A DNA stretch of 64,000 nucleotides. It comes from Helicoverpa zea. Its lineage: Eukaryota; Arthropoda; Insecta; Lepidoptera; Noctuidae. A program made the position numbers and the translations under genes. Shown in pieces: positions 12,324 to 25,538 of the stretch. Numbering within the stretch: the first letter of the stretch is position 1; each line of letters starts with the position of its first letter. The stretch covers positions 930,001 through 994,000 of the forward strand of contig NC_061474.1 in NCBI RefSeq assembly GCF_022581195.2. The letters run 5' to 3'. Under the pieces are notes generated by a model. It was not told the DNA's origin, ran no database searches, and saw nothing but the letters and a program-made list of their open reading frames with translations.

Positions 12324-13734
12324 GCCTAGGAAGATAGAACATTCTAGATTCTTTTTTGTTTTATTTGCTAGTATATTGTAGGTGGGAGATGCAATAAACC
12401 TTTGTGGTGTCTCGCTTGTAAATATGTGGCGAGCAGAGATGTAAAGTAATAATAGTTCTGAGGTATTGTACATTTGGGGTCTTATTATATTTCCTAAGTT
12501 TCTTCCTAGGATTAAAAAATGTATGGTAACTCGCTTTATTAAATGTAGTTAAGTTTCAAATATTAGTTAGGAACATCTTGCTGTTCCATATGCTTCTGCT
12601 TTTTTTTGGTTTCATAAACAGACACACACTGTGTGCGTGTATGTTACTGTCAGAAACAGTTGTATATTTCGTCTTTTCAAATACCTACTATTATTTTTTA
12701 CAAAAAAATAAAATTAATCGACTTCAATAATGTAAATATTTAAAACCTTCTCTACAGTCGCCCAAAAATACATATAAAGATGAAACCGAGAACCACCTTT
12801 TTGAAAGTCAGTTAAAACTTTATTACAAAAAATTCTCATCGCTTATTAAACGCTGCCCAAAAATTATGTATCGATGTCAAAATTTCAATATCTATAGAGG
12901 CTCAAATATTGCAAGAGCATCCTTTTATGTTAATTTTAGGGTTCGATCCCACCTACACACGGGACCTTTCTGAGTCATTGACTATATGCCCGCAATGTCG
13001 TTGATAAATAACGCAATATCTGTCAATATTATGCTTATATTTTGACGGAATTAAATAACCAGTTTAGATATTGTCGATGATAGAAAAAAAATGTTGCATT
13101 TGTAAAATATTAATATTTTCCAAAGTAAAGAATGAAAGAAAAACGCATACAGATATACTTAACAGCAATGAAAATAAATTAGGTGACAATACTTATTAAT
13201 ATTATATATTCTACTAAATAATAATTCTAATAAGAATAATTCTAATCAATGTTAAAATACCTTTGAAAAACATGTATCCAAGCGAAGTCGGTGCATTTAG
13301 TCAATTTGTTTTTACCCCTATATAAAAGTATATAAAAGTACCTAAGTATTTTTCGTCAATTACGCATAAACACCGTTTTTAATCCATGTCTTCGGAGCTC
13401 ACGGAAAACCCCATAAAAGAGTTTCTCAACTTATGTAATAATCGATTCTAGGTTTTCACATTCACCGAACACCATTTGCAGCATCTAACCCAAAATATGA
13501 ATTCTACAAGCCATATTAATAATTAATGTATATTCCTAACCTTAAAGTTCAAACCACTAGCGAATGTCTACATAAATTATCTTTGATTAATCAAAGAACC
13601 AGTCAAAAGGGAGTGAACGGAACAAAGTCTTTGGTTCACACGCATCAAAGAATTTCGTACGAACACGAGTGTTGCTTCAAATGAACTTAGGTTTACTTAA
13701 TCGTATTTTACAGCCGAATGACCCTGAATTTCAG
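12324..13734. other. AT-rich sequence, nothing recognised
   Basis: A GTGTGTGCGTGT-type patch near 12630 and A/T runs only. No repeat partner in the window and no credible exon. Confidence 0.4.
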
Positions 13735-14054
13735 TGTTACATCCCTGCTTATGTGGTAATATATATTTGTTATGAGTGTGAAAGTAAGACTGTCTGTCTA
13801 TCGCATTTTCATGCCAAAAATACAGAATCGATCGAAATACAGATGGCCTTACTACAAAAACTTAAACATCTGTTGAACACTTGTCTAAAAAATGATTCAA
13901 CGTCATAATTTGACATTTTTTTTGACGTTTAAAGTTTTTATGGTACGACGGAGATAGTACGACGGAGTCTAAGAACAAACATAGGCTCCTTTTTATCCGG
14001 GTGCGGGAAGTTGCTCTCTTAGGACACGGGTAGAACCACGGGGCAGAGCTAGTA
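13735..14054 (+). mobile_element. Lep1-like Helitron, degraded, with a MITE inserted
   Basis: The 5' part has GTGAAAGTAAGACTGTCTGTCTATCG and GCCAAAAATACAGAATCGAT; the 3' part has TTTTATCCGGGTGCGGGAAG, AACCACGGGGCAGAGCTAGT. A separate MITE (13845-13950) splits the two. Confidence 0.6.
13845..13950. mobile_element. PIF-like MITE (CTTACTACAAAAACTT family), copy 1
   Basis: Left end GGCCTTACTACAAAAACTTA and right end complementary to it (GTTTAAAGTTTTTATGGTA), with TTGTCTAAAA and CGTCATAATTTGACATT inside. The same features occur in the 53861-54006 copy. Confidence 0.6.
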
Positions 14055-14275
14055 AGAAATATAACTGGTACATTTTACAATATTAATTATCTTCTTTTTA
14101 TTTCTTAATTAATGGTATTCTGTAATTCATATTTATTAATTTTATAAGAAAGAATATGAATTAATTTTATTGCATAAAAACTAGGTCACATAAATGTCTG
14201 GAGTGGACACTGGCTCCTGTAACACAGGTGTTGTACCTAGCTCAGGAGTCAGGGCTTCATTAATTTGTAAAACAT

Positions 14276-14661
14276 ATTTATGCCAATAAAGACCAACCTC
14301 TCAAGTATGAGGGCGCGGGTTCGATCCCAGGTCAGGCAAGTACCAATGCAACTTTTCTAAGTTTGTATGTACTTCTAAGTATATATTAGACACCAATGAC
14401 TGTGTTTCGGATGGCACGTTAAACTGTAGGTCCCGGTTGTCATTGAACATCCTTGACAGTCGTTACGGGTAGTCAGAAGCCAGTAAGTCTGACACCAGTC
14501 TAACCAAGGGGTATCGGGTTGCCTGGGTAACTGGGTTGGGGAGGTCAGATAGGCAGTCGCTTCTTGTAAAGCACTGGTACTCAGCTGAATCCGGTTAGAC
14601 TGGAAGCCGACCCCAACATAGTTGGGAAAAGGCTCGGAGGATGGATTTATGCCAATAAAGA
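14276..14661 (+). mobile_element. tRNA-derived SINE, family 1, with perfect 17-bp target duplication
   Basis: Body 14293-14644 is flanked by identical 17-bp copies of ATTTATGCCAATAAAGA (14276-14292, 14645-14661). The body keeps the B box (GGTTCGATCCC) but starts at CCAACCTCTCAAG, so about 25 nt with the A box are missing. The 3' end is CCCAACATAGTTGGGAAAAGG then CTCGGAGGATG. The perfect duplication points to a fairly young insertion. Confidence 0.9.
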
Positions 14662-15570
14662 AATTTATTTATTTATTTATTTTTCGTAGGTAGGTAATAA
14701 ATAGGACACAAAACCCCATCGCTAATGAATTTCAAACTTGTTGAAAAGTACACTAAAACATTCTCACTCATCTAAAAATTCTCAAAACCACTAGACAAGG
14801 GTGACAACACCATCTTGAACCGACTGGGCCCCCATATATCACGGGCGCGTATCGGGGCCCACACCTCAGCTAATTATGCGGCCCCCAGGGGCCCGGAGTG
14901 ACGGCGGTCTGACAACCTCGCGTAAGGGTCTGCGAAATACATAAATTAAATTATACCTTAGTAATGATTTATATGTGTATTATCTATGTGTTTATTTTTG
15001 ATACTTCTTGTGTGTGTGTGTGTGGGTGTAATAATAATGGGGGTGATTAATGGAAGCTAATTCCGTAGTATTTGAAAAGGCTGATATGGAATTTTGTTAA
15101 AACATACAGGATATGTTGGACTCTTTTTTTGCTCTATGCAAGACAAAGGCCTCTTCTCAAAACGAGAAGGCTTCTCGTTTTGGTCTGTTCCCTTAAACAA
15201 GGAGTATATAAAGATTTTTTCAAGATATAGTACATAAAGCTACATAAAATATGTACAGGTAAATGAATTCACAAGAAGTTAAGCAAGGAAGACAAGACAA
15301 ACTTAATGTTCTAAAAATACCTACATAGATACGAACTCGTTGAGTGCTTATACTTGAACTTAAGGAGTAACTTGTAAGTTATCCATAACTTGGCTTGTCG
15401 CTATTTTAAAACGGAGATCAGTTCATGTTTCATTTTTGAATTTATGTTCACACGTTCAGTGTGTAGAAATACTTGTGATTTAAGTCTTGCAAGATTTATA
15501 TAGAAATAGGTGATACATATTAAAGCATATTTTAAAAAATATTACTGGGAAAACACTTCTCTTCTATTAT

Positions 15571-15962
15571 TATCATCACCTCCCGAGCCATTTCCCAACT
15601 ATGTGGGAATCGGCTTCCAGTCTAACCAGATGCAGCTGAGTACTAGTGTTTTACAAGGATCGACTACCTATCTGAACTCCTCAACTCAGTCATCCGGGCA
15701 ACCCGATACCCTTAGGCAAGATTGGTTAGCACTCACTGGCAGACTTACTGGCTTCTGACTACCCGTAACGACTGCTAAGGATGTTCAATGACAGCCGGGA
15801 CCTACAGTTTAACGTGCCATCCGAAACACCGTCATTGGTGTCCAAGATATACTTAGAAAGTACATACAAACTTAGAAAAGTTGCATTGGTACTTACCTGA
15901 CCTGGAATCGATCCTACTCATACTTGAGTGGTTGGTTCTTTACCCACTAGGCCGACACGACT
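15571..15962 (-). mobile_element. tRNA-derived SINE, family 1, full length
   Basis: On the minus strand it runs from GTCGTGTCGGCCTAGTGGGT (A box region) through GGATCGATTCC (B box, one change) to the AAATGGCTCGGGAGGTGATG tail. No clean target duplication, so it is older than the 14.3 kb copy. Confidence 0.85.
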
Positions 15963-16359
15963 TTTTCCTTTCCATCCACATACCCAAAACATATGACACC
16001 ACAGATTATCTGACCCATCATTTGACACTCTTCCATATTGCGTCAAACTGCCAACCATGGGATAACGATGGCCGATACATTGAATTTAAAGCGTGCATAA
16101 TAACATGCCTTCTGACAGAGAAGGGTATGACAGCCATAAATAATGTTAGGCGAGGAAACCGGACCTTAAAGGGACTATTTATAGTATTAATTTTCTTAAG
16201 TGTAGTTTGTAGCGTTATTTGAGGAGATACGCGCGTTTTCACGTCAGGAGAAAGAAAGAATAGTAGGAAATTTAATAATATATAACAGCTGTGCCTATTC
16301 TAATTATGTATATGCTTATCTTATTCAATAATCTAAATTATTAAGAGGAAACATTTTAT

Positions 16360-16516
16360 TGTTTGTATGTTACTGAAGGATCAGAAACTATTGAACCAAT
16401 TTAAACATTCTTTCAGTTAGAAAGCTTCTATTCCCGACTGACATAGGATATATTTTATCCGGGTGGTGTACGAAGTTCTTTCGAAATGCTGGTGAAACCA
16501 CGGCAAACCGCTAGTC
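16360..16516 (+). mobile_element. Helitron-like (Lep1-type) fragment
   Basis: AGAAACTATTGAACCAATTT, TTCTTTCAGTTAGAAAGC, TATTTTATCCGGGTGG, GTGAAACCACGG then ACCGCTAGT end. Confidence 0.6.
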
Positions 16517-19500
16517 GAAAATATTTTCGTTAATTGCACACAAAAATATGACGAATATTTTTTTTGTCATTAGCAGGATGAGACTTTCTTACCGAATAAT
16601 TATAGCAGTCATCAACATCATTAAAGTCTTGGTCAAGCTAACTTAACTAATAAAAGCTTCTTTGTATACAAACACGTTGCTCATAGTTGTCACAGTTTGT
16701 CAGAAACCTAAAATGGCGGAACTATTTCACTGGCAGAACAATTTCGTGTGCGAATATTTTGTTTGGGGAATTTTTATTAGCTCCTCTGTACCTATTCCGT
16801 ATTTTGTGAACATTCAGCTTTAGTTTTAGCGGCCATTTTGGCTTAAACGTAAACTATTTGAGTTCGGAAACAACTTGTTCTGGATACAAAGCTAGACTAG
16901 TTTTGTATGCCTTTCAGAAATTCTAATAATGACGTACGGACCGATTATGGGCTATAGTGGCCGTATTTGAAGAAGGTAAGTAGCCCATGGTTACCTTATA
17001 GTGAAGCGTTTGCACATAGACAGGTTTACTCTCTATTCCTTCATTTTTGTTGTCTGAAAGGACGACACGACCAGACAGCGGTCAGGCGCAGGATATATCT
17101 AGACTAAAGGGGTTTTCTCCAAGGCAAGAGTCTGTATGTTGGTAGTATTACTCAGTAGCAGTCATTAATACAATTTCAGACTTCAGGCGGGTTTGAGAAA
17201 ACTGTGACATTAGGGCTTATTAAGTGATCAGATCAGTAGATTGATAGATAAAAAGAAGAAGGCTAACTCCTTCTTTTAGTTTCTGTTCGTTTCAAACAAC
17301 GAAATTAATATGCAAAAGAACACCAAATCATCAGACGCCTCGTTCAGAATAGCGCAACTATCGGGCGAGTGCTGACAACTTCCAACTACAGTATAGTAAG
17401 TTCAAACACAACATATCGGGCGAGCTACTGTCCCTTATTTACTAAGGCCCAAGCTCCTTGAAAACTTGTGTCAACAGGCACTCGCGTTGTCGCCTTAATA
17501 TTTGATGCTCGGAAAATAAAATCGAAAACGGGTGATGTGTTTATTTAAGCAAATTGGAACGATGGTCAGTTGGTGCTCCGTTTACATTTAGGATAGTAAA
17601 ATAAATTGATAGGGGATTTGTGTGATGAATTTGTAATATTGTAGCTTAGGCGTAGGCGTTGCTTAGTAATGTTTAAAACTATTATTAATATTACCTAAAA
17701 TACAGAAAACATTCATATTAAAAAAAAAGTTATTTTAATTACAACTTGTGTACAATTCCAGTGGATGAGCATGAGTCAGTATAGCTTTAGGTGAGTAGCT
17801 CGACCAATATAAACGCACCTTCAAATAAAGGGTGTGTAGAATAATTGCTACACGTTTTAAGTATGTTTATCAAAGAAACACGTTGAATTTACGTATAACC
17901 CCTTTCGCGTGTCATATAGTGTTTATTTACTATGCGTGACATGACACTAAATTATTACATACAAGGTAGTTTGAAACACGGAAATGTAACTTGAACAAAC
18001 ATCAAAAATATATACGAAAAAAAAACAAAGAAACAGTAGAAATAAAACATGAAAAAGTTAAGTCACAATAAACATCTTTATTTCTAATACATAAGTCTTA
18101 AGTCTAAAGAGTCAGTCAGTCATGCTAGTTGCACGGTTCCAAAGAGTTCGTCTCATGGAGAAGAACCGGCAAGAAAGTTCATAGACACTCTTTAAAAAAA
18201 CTATAGTTGCTTACATTACTTACTTTTCAAATTACCCTTTAAAAGTTATACAGTGCAATTTAAGCTAATACAAACTATGTATTATAACTAAGAAATATTC
18301 CTATCTTTACCTGCTAATATAGTTAAAAAAAATAAAGGTCAACAACATACCTATCAAAAACTCATTGGAAAACAGAACGAACTACAAATAAAGCGATTTC
18401 CATACTTACATTTGTTCAAAAGCAAATTGTTCAATACTTCAAAGCCTTCGAGAGCTGAAATATTCTTTTGTACAAAGTTGTACAACTTGTACACTTGTAG
18501 TCATTGGAAGTTTCTTAGTGTAAAATTTCGAAACAAAAGAAGTTTGGTACAATACTTCAAGACTATTATTGCAATGCCGATGCAAGACAACCTTTGGGTG
18601 AACTAAGATTATTTTTGTTTTTGTGTTTTTTATTAAAAGAGGTTGATTGTGGTAGGTTCATTATTTCTAGTCTATGGGCATTCGAGCAACTTTTTATGCC
18701 GTGGATTACAAGAGGCTCATATAGATAAGTATGGTTCTCATAATATATGTACATATAAACAATACTAAACTAATATTTGAATAATTGAACTCACAGGTCG
18801 CGAAAGAAGTAATTTGGCGATGATTTGTCAACTGATAGTTGTAATAAACAGGTACATAAGTGGCTACTAAATATTACCAAAATTGCCAACTGAAAAAAAT
18901 GGGGCTTTTTTGAATATCAAAATGTAAATAAAAGTATGTAGTTTTCATTTTCTTCTGGTTCTTCTCAATTTTAACTATGGCAATATGTTCTATCCTAATC
19001 CTCATGTGTTTTGTAAAAAAAAGTGTCAAATCTCGCGGCCATAACAAGAATTCTTCAATCCACGTTGTCTTTTCAGTAGCTAGTGAGATTTTATCTGGCA
19101 AACTGCCATCTGGTCACAAATACAGGCTAACGTTATTCATTTATTGGTCGACACTTAGTTTTTATTGGCCACTATGAATAGCAACGAATTGTTGCTTATT
19201 AAGGATCCCGTGTTTATTGAACATTTCACATTATTGATTGGAAATTAATCTTAGGTTTATTTTGGGTTCTTTGTCTTAGTTATATGTAGTTTCTCAGTGT
19301 ATCTTGGACACCAATGACTGAATGAGTGAAGGAAAATATTTAGAGGGAACCTGTACTTTAAGTCTGAAAGCCCTTATTATTTGAAAACGCTCCTTTTATA
19401 TGAGAAAAGGCCTGTGCCCTGCAGTGAATAGAAAAAAAATAAAATAGAAAAGCTGATATTGTGACGATTGAAAAGAGTATTCTGAAATGAAAGTATAAGG

Positions 19501-20530
19501 AAAATTAAATGTGGAATCACAAATTCCATTAAAAATAATTATGGACCGATTTTTTATAAAATGAAAGTTAAATTTTAATTGATTAAGATATGGAGTAGTT
19601 TACTAAATTAAGTTATTTTTCTGGTATCAACCTAAAAAGTCACAACCGCCTTAGTTAAGTCCTAGCAAACATCTGAAAAAAAATATGGGACACCAATTTA
19701 TCAAAAAAAGTCCTCGTTGTATTTTTATGAGCATGGTTTCCGAAATTCTATAAGCCTTGGATCATGGGATGATGACGCATGCATTATGCATGGTGCTACA
19801 CTCGAGGCCATAAAAATTGGCCACTATAAAAATCTTAGTGATCATGAATGTCCCGAGATATAAAATATTGGCGTTGACAGTTTTTTTGCAACAATGTGTA
19901 TTTATGATGGTGTCATTTTGTTATTATTCTTTTAGTGGATTGGTTAACAATTCTATTACAAGATAGACGTGTTACAAAATTTATGATTTTTATAGCGATT
20001 AGCGATCTATGAAAAACATTGAAAGTAATAAAAAAAAAGATTTTTTGATCAAGTTTCTATAATAACGAAATATGGGTCAATGAATACCTCTATAATACAT
20101 TATACAACTTGAAACCACTGTAATTTTGTAGACATAATAATTTCAAACTTCATTTAACTGACCCAACACAAAATAATAGAAGAAACTTCACATCGAAAAT
20201 GAAAGACGGACAGCTAAAACATTTTTTATAAAAAATGATTATGTTATATATCAGCTTCCAAATGATCAATCTTGATCATAGGACTACGTAGACAGGTGTA
20301 AAAAAACGTTGAAAAGTCAGATGAAAAATTAAATTTTTGAAGAAATATACAAATCTTAATAATTCTGACGGCAGATCGTAAATCTAAGTTTGCTCCCTGA
20401 TATTGTTATTAATGTTATTTGATATTTATGTTGTATTTTGTCTATTAATCTGTTAAAGGGTCGATGAGTGAGTATTGTAAGGCATGGTTAGTCAGACTTA
20501 TTTTTATTCTATTTGATAATGTAAATATTA
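16517..20530. other. Low-repeat AT-rich stretch
   Basis: Contains one scrap at 18113-18200. No other repeat partner, RNA gene or credible exon found. Confidence 0.4.
18113..18200 (+). repeat. Interspersed repeat scrap (GCACGGTTCCAAAGAG..AAGAACCGGCAAGAAA)
   Basis: Shares ACGGTTCCAAAGAGTTCGTC, TGGAGAAGAACCGGCAAGAAA and the following GACACT with 31106-31192. The class is not known to me. Confidence 0.5.
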
Positions 20531-20680
20531 AAAACTAGCAGTTTTCCTTCGGTTTCATCCGCGTACCGTGGGAACTACTGCCTGTATCTGGATAAAATAT
20601 TGCGTATTTGATACCACCGGGGATAATCTGAAATATATTTTTAAATCGGTCAAGTATTAACTTAGCCCCTTCGTGTCAAA
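20531..20680 (-). mobile_element. Helitron-like fragment
   Basis: Begins with the complement of the CTAGT end, then TCGGTTTCATCCGCGTACCG, GGATAAAATATTGCG and TTTTTAAATCGGTCAAGTA. Confidence 0.5.
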
Positions 20681-21440
20681 CAATCAAATCTTTCCCCTTA
20701 ATAATATCAAGATTTATAAATTTAGCAAAAACATCATTTAAAAACAAAAAAAATGTCTGTGATTCACCCGTTTCAAGTAGAACTTAAACTTAAGTAACAT
20801 TTCGAGATTTTTCTGTCTTTCCCTCAATTTTCTCTTCCAATTTAATTTTTTCATAAAACTAGCCTTTACTACACCAATAATCCTACTCTTACTCGTAAAT
20901 ATAATTATTTCAGTACACCAATTCAGCTACATAAGTTCGGCAGTGCTAGTTCATACAGTTTTCAGTCCCCGGAGTAATTTCGTGTGAAACTAGCGGCTGA
21001 AACTGTTTCGTATCACTCTGCTTTGTGATTACAATTTAGAAAGTAATCAGGTAATTTATGCTGCTTTCATTATGAATAGCGGTTGACGCACTAGGTAAAA
21101 TAAACGCGGTGTTTTTTTTAGACGCTTGTTTTTTTCATTTATATTTTTTTTTTTCATTTATCTACGGTATTGAATGAGTTATCAAATCAATAAAAAACGC
21201 GGCAGTCTTCTTGAGAGGATAAATATGACTTTTTTCACTTACCCACTATGGTGGATGAGCTATCGAATCAAGGATAAAAAATATGTGTAATTCAATGCTA
21301 GTTTCCATTAGCCATTTTGCCCTCGTCAAGTGGAACTATTGCAGTATGTATCGATTAATGGGCTATCTAGCAGTGAAAAGACTTTTCAAATCAGACCGTT
21401 TAGATTTCAAGCTAACAACCAATTACCTTAATTTTAAAAT

Positions 21441-21528
21441 GAGGTCCGTTAGGTAGTCTGGTACTCAGATGCATCTAGTTAGACTGGAAGCCGACTCCAA
21501 TAAACTGGGAAAAGGCTACACATGATGA
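21441..21528 (+). mobile_element. SINE family 1, 3' fragment
   Basis: GGTACTCAGATGCATCTAGTTAGACTGGAAGCCGACTCC..GGGAAAAGGC matches the last 80 bp of the family. Confidence 0.7.
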
Positions 21529-21825
21529 GTAACAAACTAAGGACATTAACAGTTGCATCCTACCTAGTACAAACGCGACGTTTATTTTACCTAGTGCGTA
21601 TAATTAGTGGGAGAGTGAGTGATTCGCTAAATCTACTAATTTCATCCGTCGCTTTGTTTCGCGATAATAATTGTAAACAAAGGAATATCCATTAGGCGCG
21701 TATTATGTTGTATCATCATGACTCATGGTTTTAGCTAAGTAGCTGGTGAAAATGCTAGATATTTAGATTATTTTGCTGCAAGCCAGGATGGTGGTATTCT
21801 GTGAAATATAATAATAATGCTAGGT

Positions 21826-21930
21826 TCCACAGGAGCAACTATGGTACCGGGAGAACCACTTCCCGCACCTGGGTAAAGAGTGGCCTATATACAGGAATGA
21901 ATTTTATCCAGTGCGCAAACTTTGTCAACT
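21826..21930 (-). mobile_element. Helitron-like fragment
   Basis: ACCACTTCCCGCACCTGGGT..AGTGGCCTATAT is the complement of the TATCCGGGTGCGGGAAGTAG block. Confidence 0.45.
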
Positions 21931-22077
21931 TATAGTTTAATAAGTTTTATAGATAAGTATATTTTTATTTTGTGGTGTTTTAGTACAAAAAAGAAAAGTT
22001 ATTGATATCGAAAGATGTTTATTTTGTAACAGATTGTACAGTCACAGTCGTCATAGCAGGCGCGGCGGCAACGCGAA

Positions 22078-22753
22078 ACCGGTTTACTGACGCGAGCTCT
22101 GCTCGGCGCGCGTAAGAGTAATTAGTATCCATATTTTGCTGATTTTAGGGCGGACAAAAGAATAAAAAAAAAATTTTTTACTGATGATGCAGATATGTTC
22201 TGTTAATGATTCTGGACCACCAGTTTTTTTTTTATGCACTGCTTAAAATTCATTTCTGTATAGCCTCCCTGGATAAAAGGGCTATCGAACACTGAATTAT
22301 TTTTTTAAATCCAGTTTTGACGTGACAACGTCTTATAAATCGATGGGGCCGGCTGCACGCACGAAAAACCATGACTCATGCGGCGTTACCTCGCTCTGAG
22401 GCCGCTGCCTCGAATTTTGCGGGCAGCGGGGCGGCAGCGGCGGCGGCGCGGGAGCGGCAGGATCTTACACGTATAATCAAATGGACCGGCCCTCGAATAC
22501 AGCGGCGCGGGGAGCGGGCAACGAGCGGTGAGCTCCAGTCAAACGGTGACCGCCCGCGCCGCCGCCGCTGCCGCCCCGCTGCCCGCAAAATTCGAGGCAG
22601 CGGCCTGAGGCGTTCCGTTTAAGGCTTGAAGTGCAAGCGAGAGCACGCAACGAGTGACAAAGAGGCACGATCGGCCTCCGCTTTCGGCAGCGTTCGACAT
22701 CTGACGATCAATTTCTTATGACGTTGTCACGTTCGACTATCGTCAGTAAACCG
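22078..22753. mobile_element. GC-rich nested palindromic (foldback) element
   Basis: Three concentric inverted repeats are visible. The outer is ACCGGTTTACTGACG (22078-22092) with CGTCAGTAAACCG (22741-22753). The middle is CGTGACAACGTCTTAT (22321-22336) with 22716-22731. The inner is a perfect 54-bp pair (22399-22452, 22553-22606), almost pure G+C around a short AATTTT. The inner core is strikingly GC/CpG-rich against an AT-rich background. A Helitron-like scrap (22255-22320, minus) lies in the left arm. The open frames seen here on both strands are by-products of the GC richness. Confidence 0.75.
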
Positions 22754-22757
22754 ACTT

Positions 22758-25133
22758 TACAGACAACCGTTTTTTTTCCTGAGATTAGCGCGTTTAAACT
22801 AAATAACTAACTAAATTGTTAATTTTGATAAAATGCCTTATTGCCATCTAAAATCTATCACATTTTCTAACATTTAACAAACAAAACCTCACATTCAAAT
22901 AAAAATTAACATTCACTTTTAAAACATCAAATATGTACTACAAATACAGCCAAATAATTGATTACTTTTGTCATCCATTTAACATCAACACAAAACTAGT
23001 CGACAAAATATTTCAGTTGTACTAGAAGCGCCCCGAGCGCAATATTACCGCGATCTCGCTAAATATTCAACACTCATACAGACACTTTTGAGTGGAAATT
23101 TTGTCATTCGTGTGTTGGGAGCCGTTTTTGGTAAACTTTTTTGACACAGTTTTTGGTTAAACATCGGTGATTTGGGACTATGAAGTGATGTGGTTGCTGA
23201 AGTCAAATTATGACTAGGATTAAGACAAATAAATAAAAACTTTATCACACTACTGAATATAATTGATGTTATTTAGTACTCTAAACGTATAATGATATGG
23301 CACTGAAAAAATAAAGTATTATTTTGGAAATTGAAATGTGAAAATTGTATAATTTTAAACATTTTCTTTAATGCAAAAACTAAGTGAGATAGAATTCATG
23401 CAGATTATAATATACTTAAAACGGCTATTTATTCAGTGTCCACTTTACACTTTTTATGTTGACGCTGGCATTTTACACTTACGTGCCTAAAATCCGCCTC
23501 ACGATAATTAAATCGCTACACCGTCACTCTCAAAGAAAAATCTCAAAATTCCACCAAACAGGGGAAGCAGCTAAACAAATTGACGATGCACTCCTCCTTA
23601 ATTTAGCATTCCCCGAGCTCCCCACTCTTCCCCCACAAAGCAATTCCCTCGGAATTTAATTACAAATGTAAAAAACTTTCAGTTTTGCAACAATAAGGAA
23701 GTATTTCGTTGAAGAATGGGGGAGTTGGGGGAACAGATGGGTTGTCACGTGATTGACAGGGGAATCTAAGTTCCAGAGTTTTGGGGGAAACATAAATGAT
23801 TTAGTTCTTGAGAGGTCGTGCAACACATTGCTGAAATTGTTAAGAAAGCCTGTTTGGCGGCAAGATTTTACTTGTGTTGTTGATTTTTGACTTTGGCTTG
23901 ACAATATATCGGGTATTTTTCATGTTTGGGGACTAATACTTTTTCCGTAAAATTAAAATGAAATAAGACTGTGTATCCATACTGAATTATTGTATGTATC
24001 TTCAATGACTGTATGTTTGTGTGGCTAAATAAATGGTTTTACTAAGGTCACTTATAAACAAAACTAGTCATTATTGTTTTGTACAAACCACAGCTCACTG
24101 TAACTTAGAAATATACGATAGCCACAAGTTTTCTCTTCAGGTTGTCCGAGTTTAATCTGAAAACTGTAATAAGAAAGTCACCTTTTCTACGTAAAACAGT
24201 AATTCTAAATTATTACACTAAGACCAAGCGACTTACTAAGCCAGCATCCAAGAAACACTAATTCATCTTTGAATAAAAGCCGATCAATCATGATTACCCC
24301 GTCAGTCACCCGTGCTTTGCAATATAATTACCCCATTTCCCCCATTATAAAGAATTTGAATTTACACAAAATGGGAGAAAAAATCGTATATTTTTTATCT
24401 GGCAACTCGGTCCATTCGCGAAATTAAGCAAACTTCCCGTAGAGCGTTGAAATTAAACTTTCTCGTCGAGGCGAGTGGTGTCCGATTTTTAATGTGTAAC
24501 CATGCTTGAAAAGTTCCGTTTAATGCTGAGCGGTGGGCCACGGACTCTATTTTTGTCACTCTATTATTTTTTTTTTCTCTGGGGTGAGATCTGTTTAACA
24601 AAGTTTTTGAGGACACAATTGTGAATGAATCTTTTTTTGAAATGTTGTGTAACTACGGTCTTTTATAAGGTCTAATCTGTTTGAAGAATGAATCTTTAAT
24701 GATTTAGTTACTGTCCTGTAACACAAGTAAATTCATATAGCTGACTGCAACTTAGGAGTGCCGAGTTAGCTAGAACAGTGTTTTCTTTAACCGCAATACT
24801 ACATTTTTGTAAGGTACTTTTGTCTCACATAAAGGCAAAAAATATGCTAAAAAATCAATAACTATGTTGATTTGCTCGATTGTCCCTATAACTTTTACAC
24901 TGCTTGAAAGTTAGAGTTTTACACTATACATAAAATAACCATACATCAGCAACATACGACCCGTCTCCAATCAAATTGTATCACACAGACTCGAACTTGT
25001 AACTCGATTGTACAGAATTAGCAATTATAATTGTTGAGCTGTGAGGTGCTTTATCTAATTACGGGGTAGACTCAACTCTTGGGGTTCTATCCACCCCTAA
25101 ATTATTGTGAATGTTTAGCATTTCACCCACAAA
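22758..25133. other. AT-rich sequence, nothing recognised
   Basis: No repeat partner, RNA gene or credible exon found in this stretch. Confidence 0.4.
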
Positions 25134-25538
25134 CTGCAGACTAAAAAGTCGGCCGATAGTTGACCCAATGAATGGTGATTTTTATCAACTGCCTAGCCTT
25201 TTTCGAATTATACTGGGGTCATCTTCCAGTCTAACCGGATGTAGCTGAGTACCAGTGTTTTACAAGAAGCGACCGCCTATCTGACCTCCTCAATCCAGTT
25301 ACCCGGCCAACCCAATACACCTAGGTAAAACTGGTTCTCAGACTAACTAGCTTCTGACTACCCGTAGCGACTGCCAAAGATGTTCAAATGATAATTATTA
25401 TTTTTTTAAGGAAGTCTTTGTTCCAGTCAAAGTTTTCATTTCATACCCGCTAAATACCTGATCTTTGTAATGTGCGTCATTCATCTTGATACTGGTTTAT
25501 GAGCCCAAACAAACTATCGGCCGACTAAAAGTTTGCAG
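25134..25538. mobile_element. MITE with GTCGGCCGATAGTT TIRs, split by a SINE
   Basis: CTGCAGACTAAAAAGTCGGC (25134) and the complement of CCGACTAAAAGTTTGCAG (25538) form 29-bp TIRs that continue through CGATAGTT. A SINE fragment occupies 25191-25390, so the uninterrupted MITE was about 205 bp. Confidence 0.7.
25191..25390 (-). mobile_element. SINE family 1 fragment nested in a MITE
   Basis: GCCTAGCCTTTTTCGAATTA...TTCCAGTCTAACCGGATGTA through GACTACCCGTAGCGACTGCC..ATGTTCAA. The tRNA head is absent. Confidence 0.8.

Noticed and set aside
14293..14340. tRNA gene-like sequence with B box
   Set aside because: It is the truncated head of a SINE; no cloverleaf or A box.
15510..15758. 82-codon ORF, and similar ones at 37089-37289
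   Set aside because: They fall within SINE copies; the frames are broken in other copies.
22371..22668. Overlapping ORFs of 63-83 codons on both strands, rich in Ala/Arg/Gly
   Set aside because: They lie in the GC-rich palindrome; absence of stops reflects base composition, and both strands are open in the same way.
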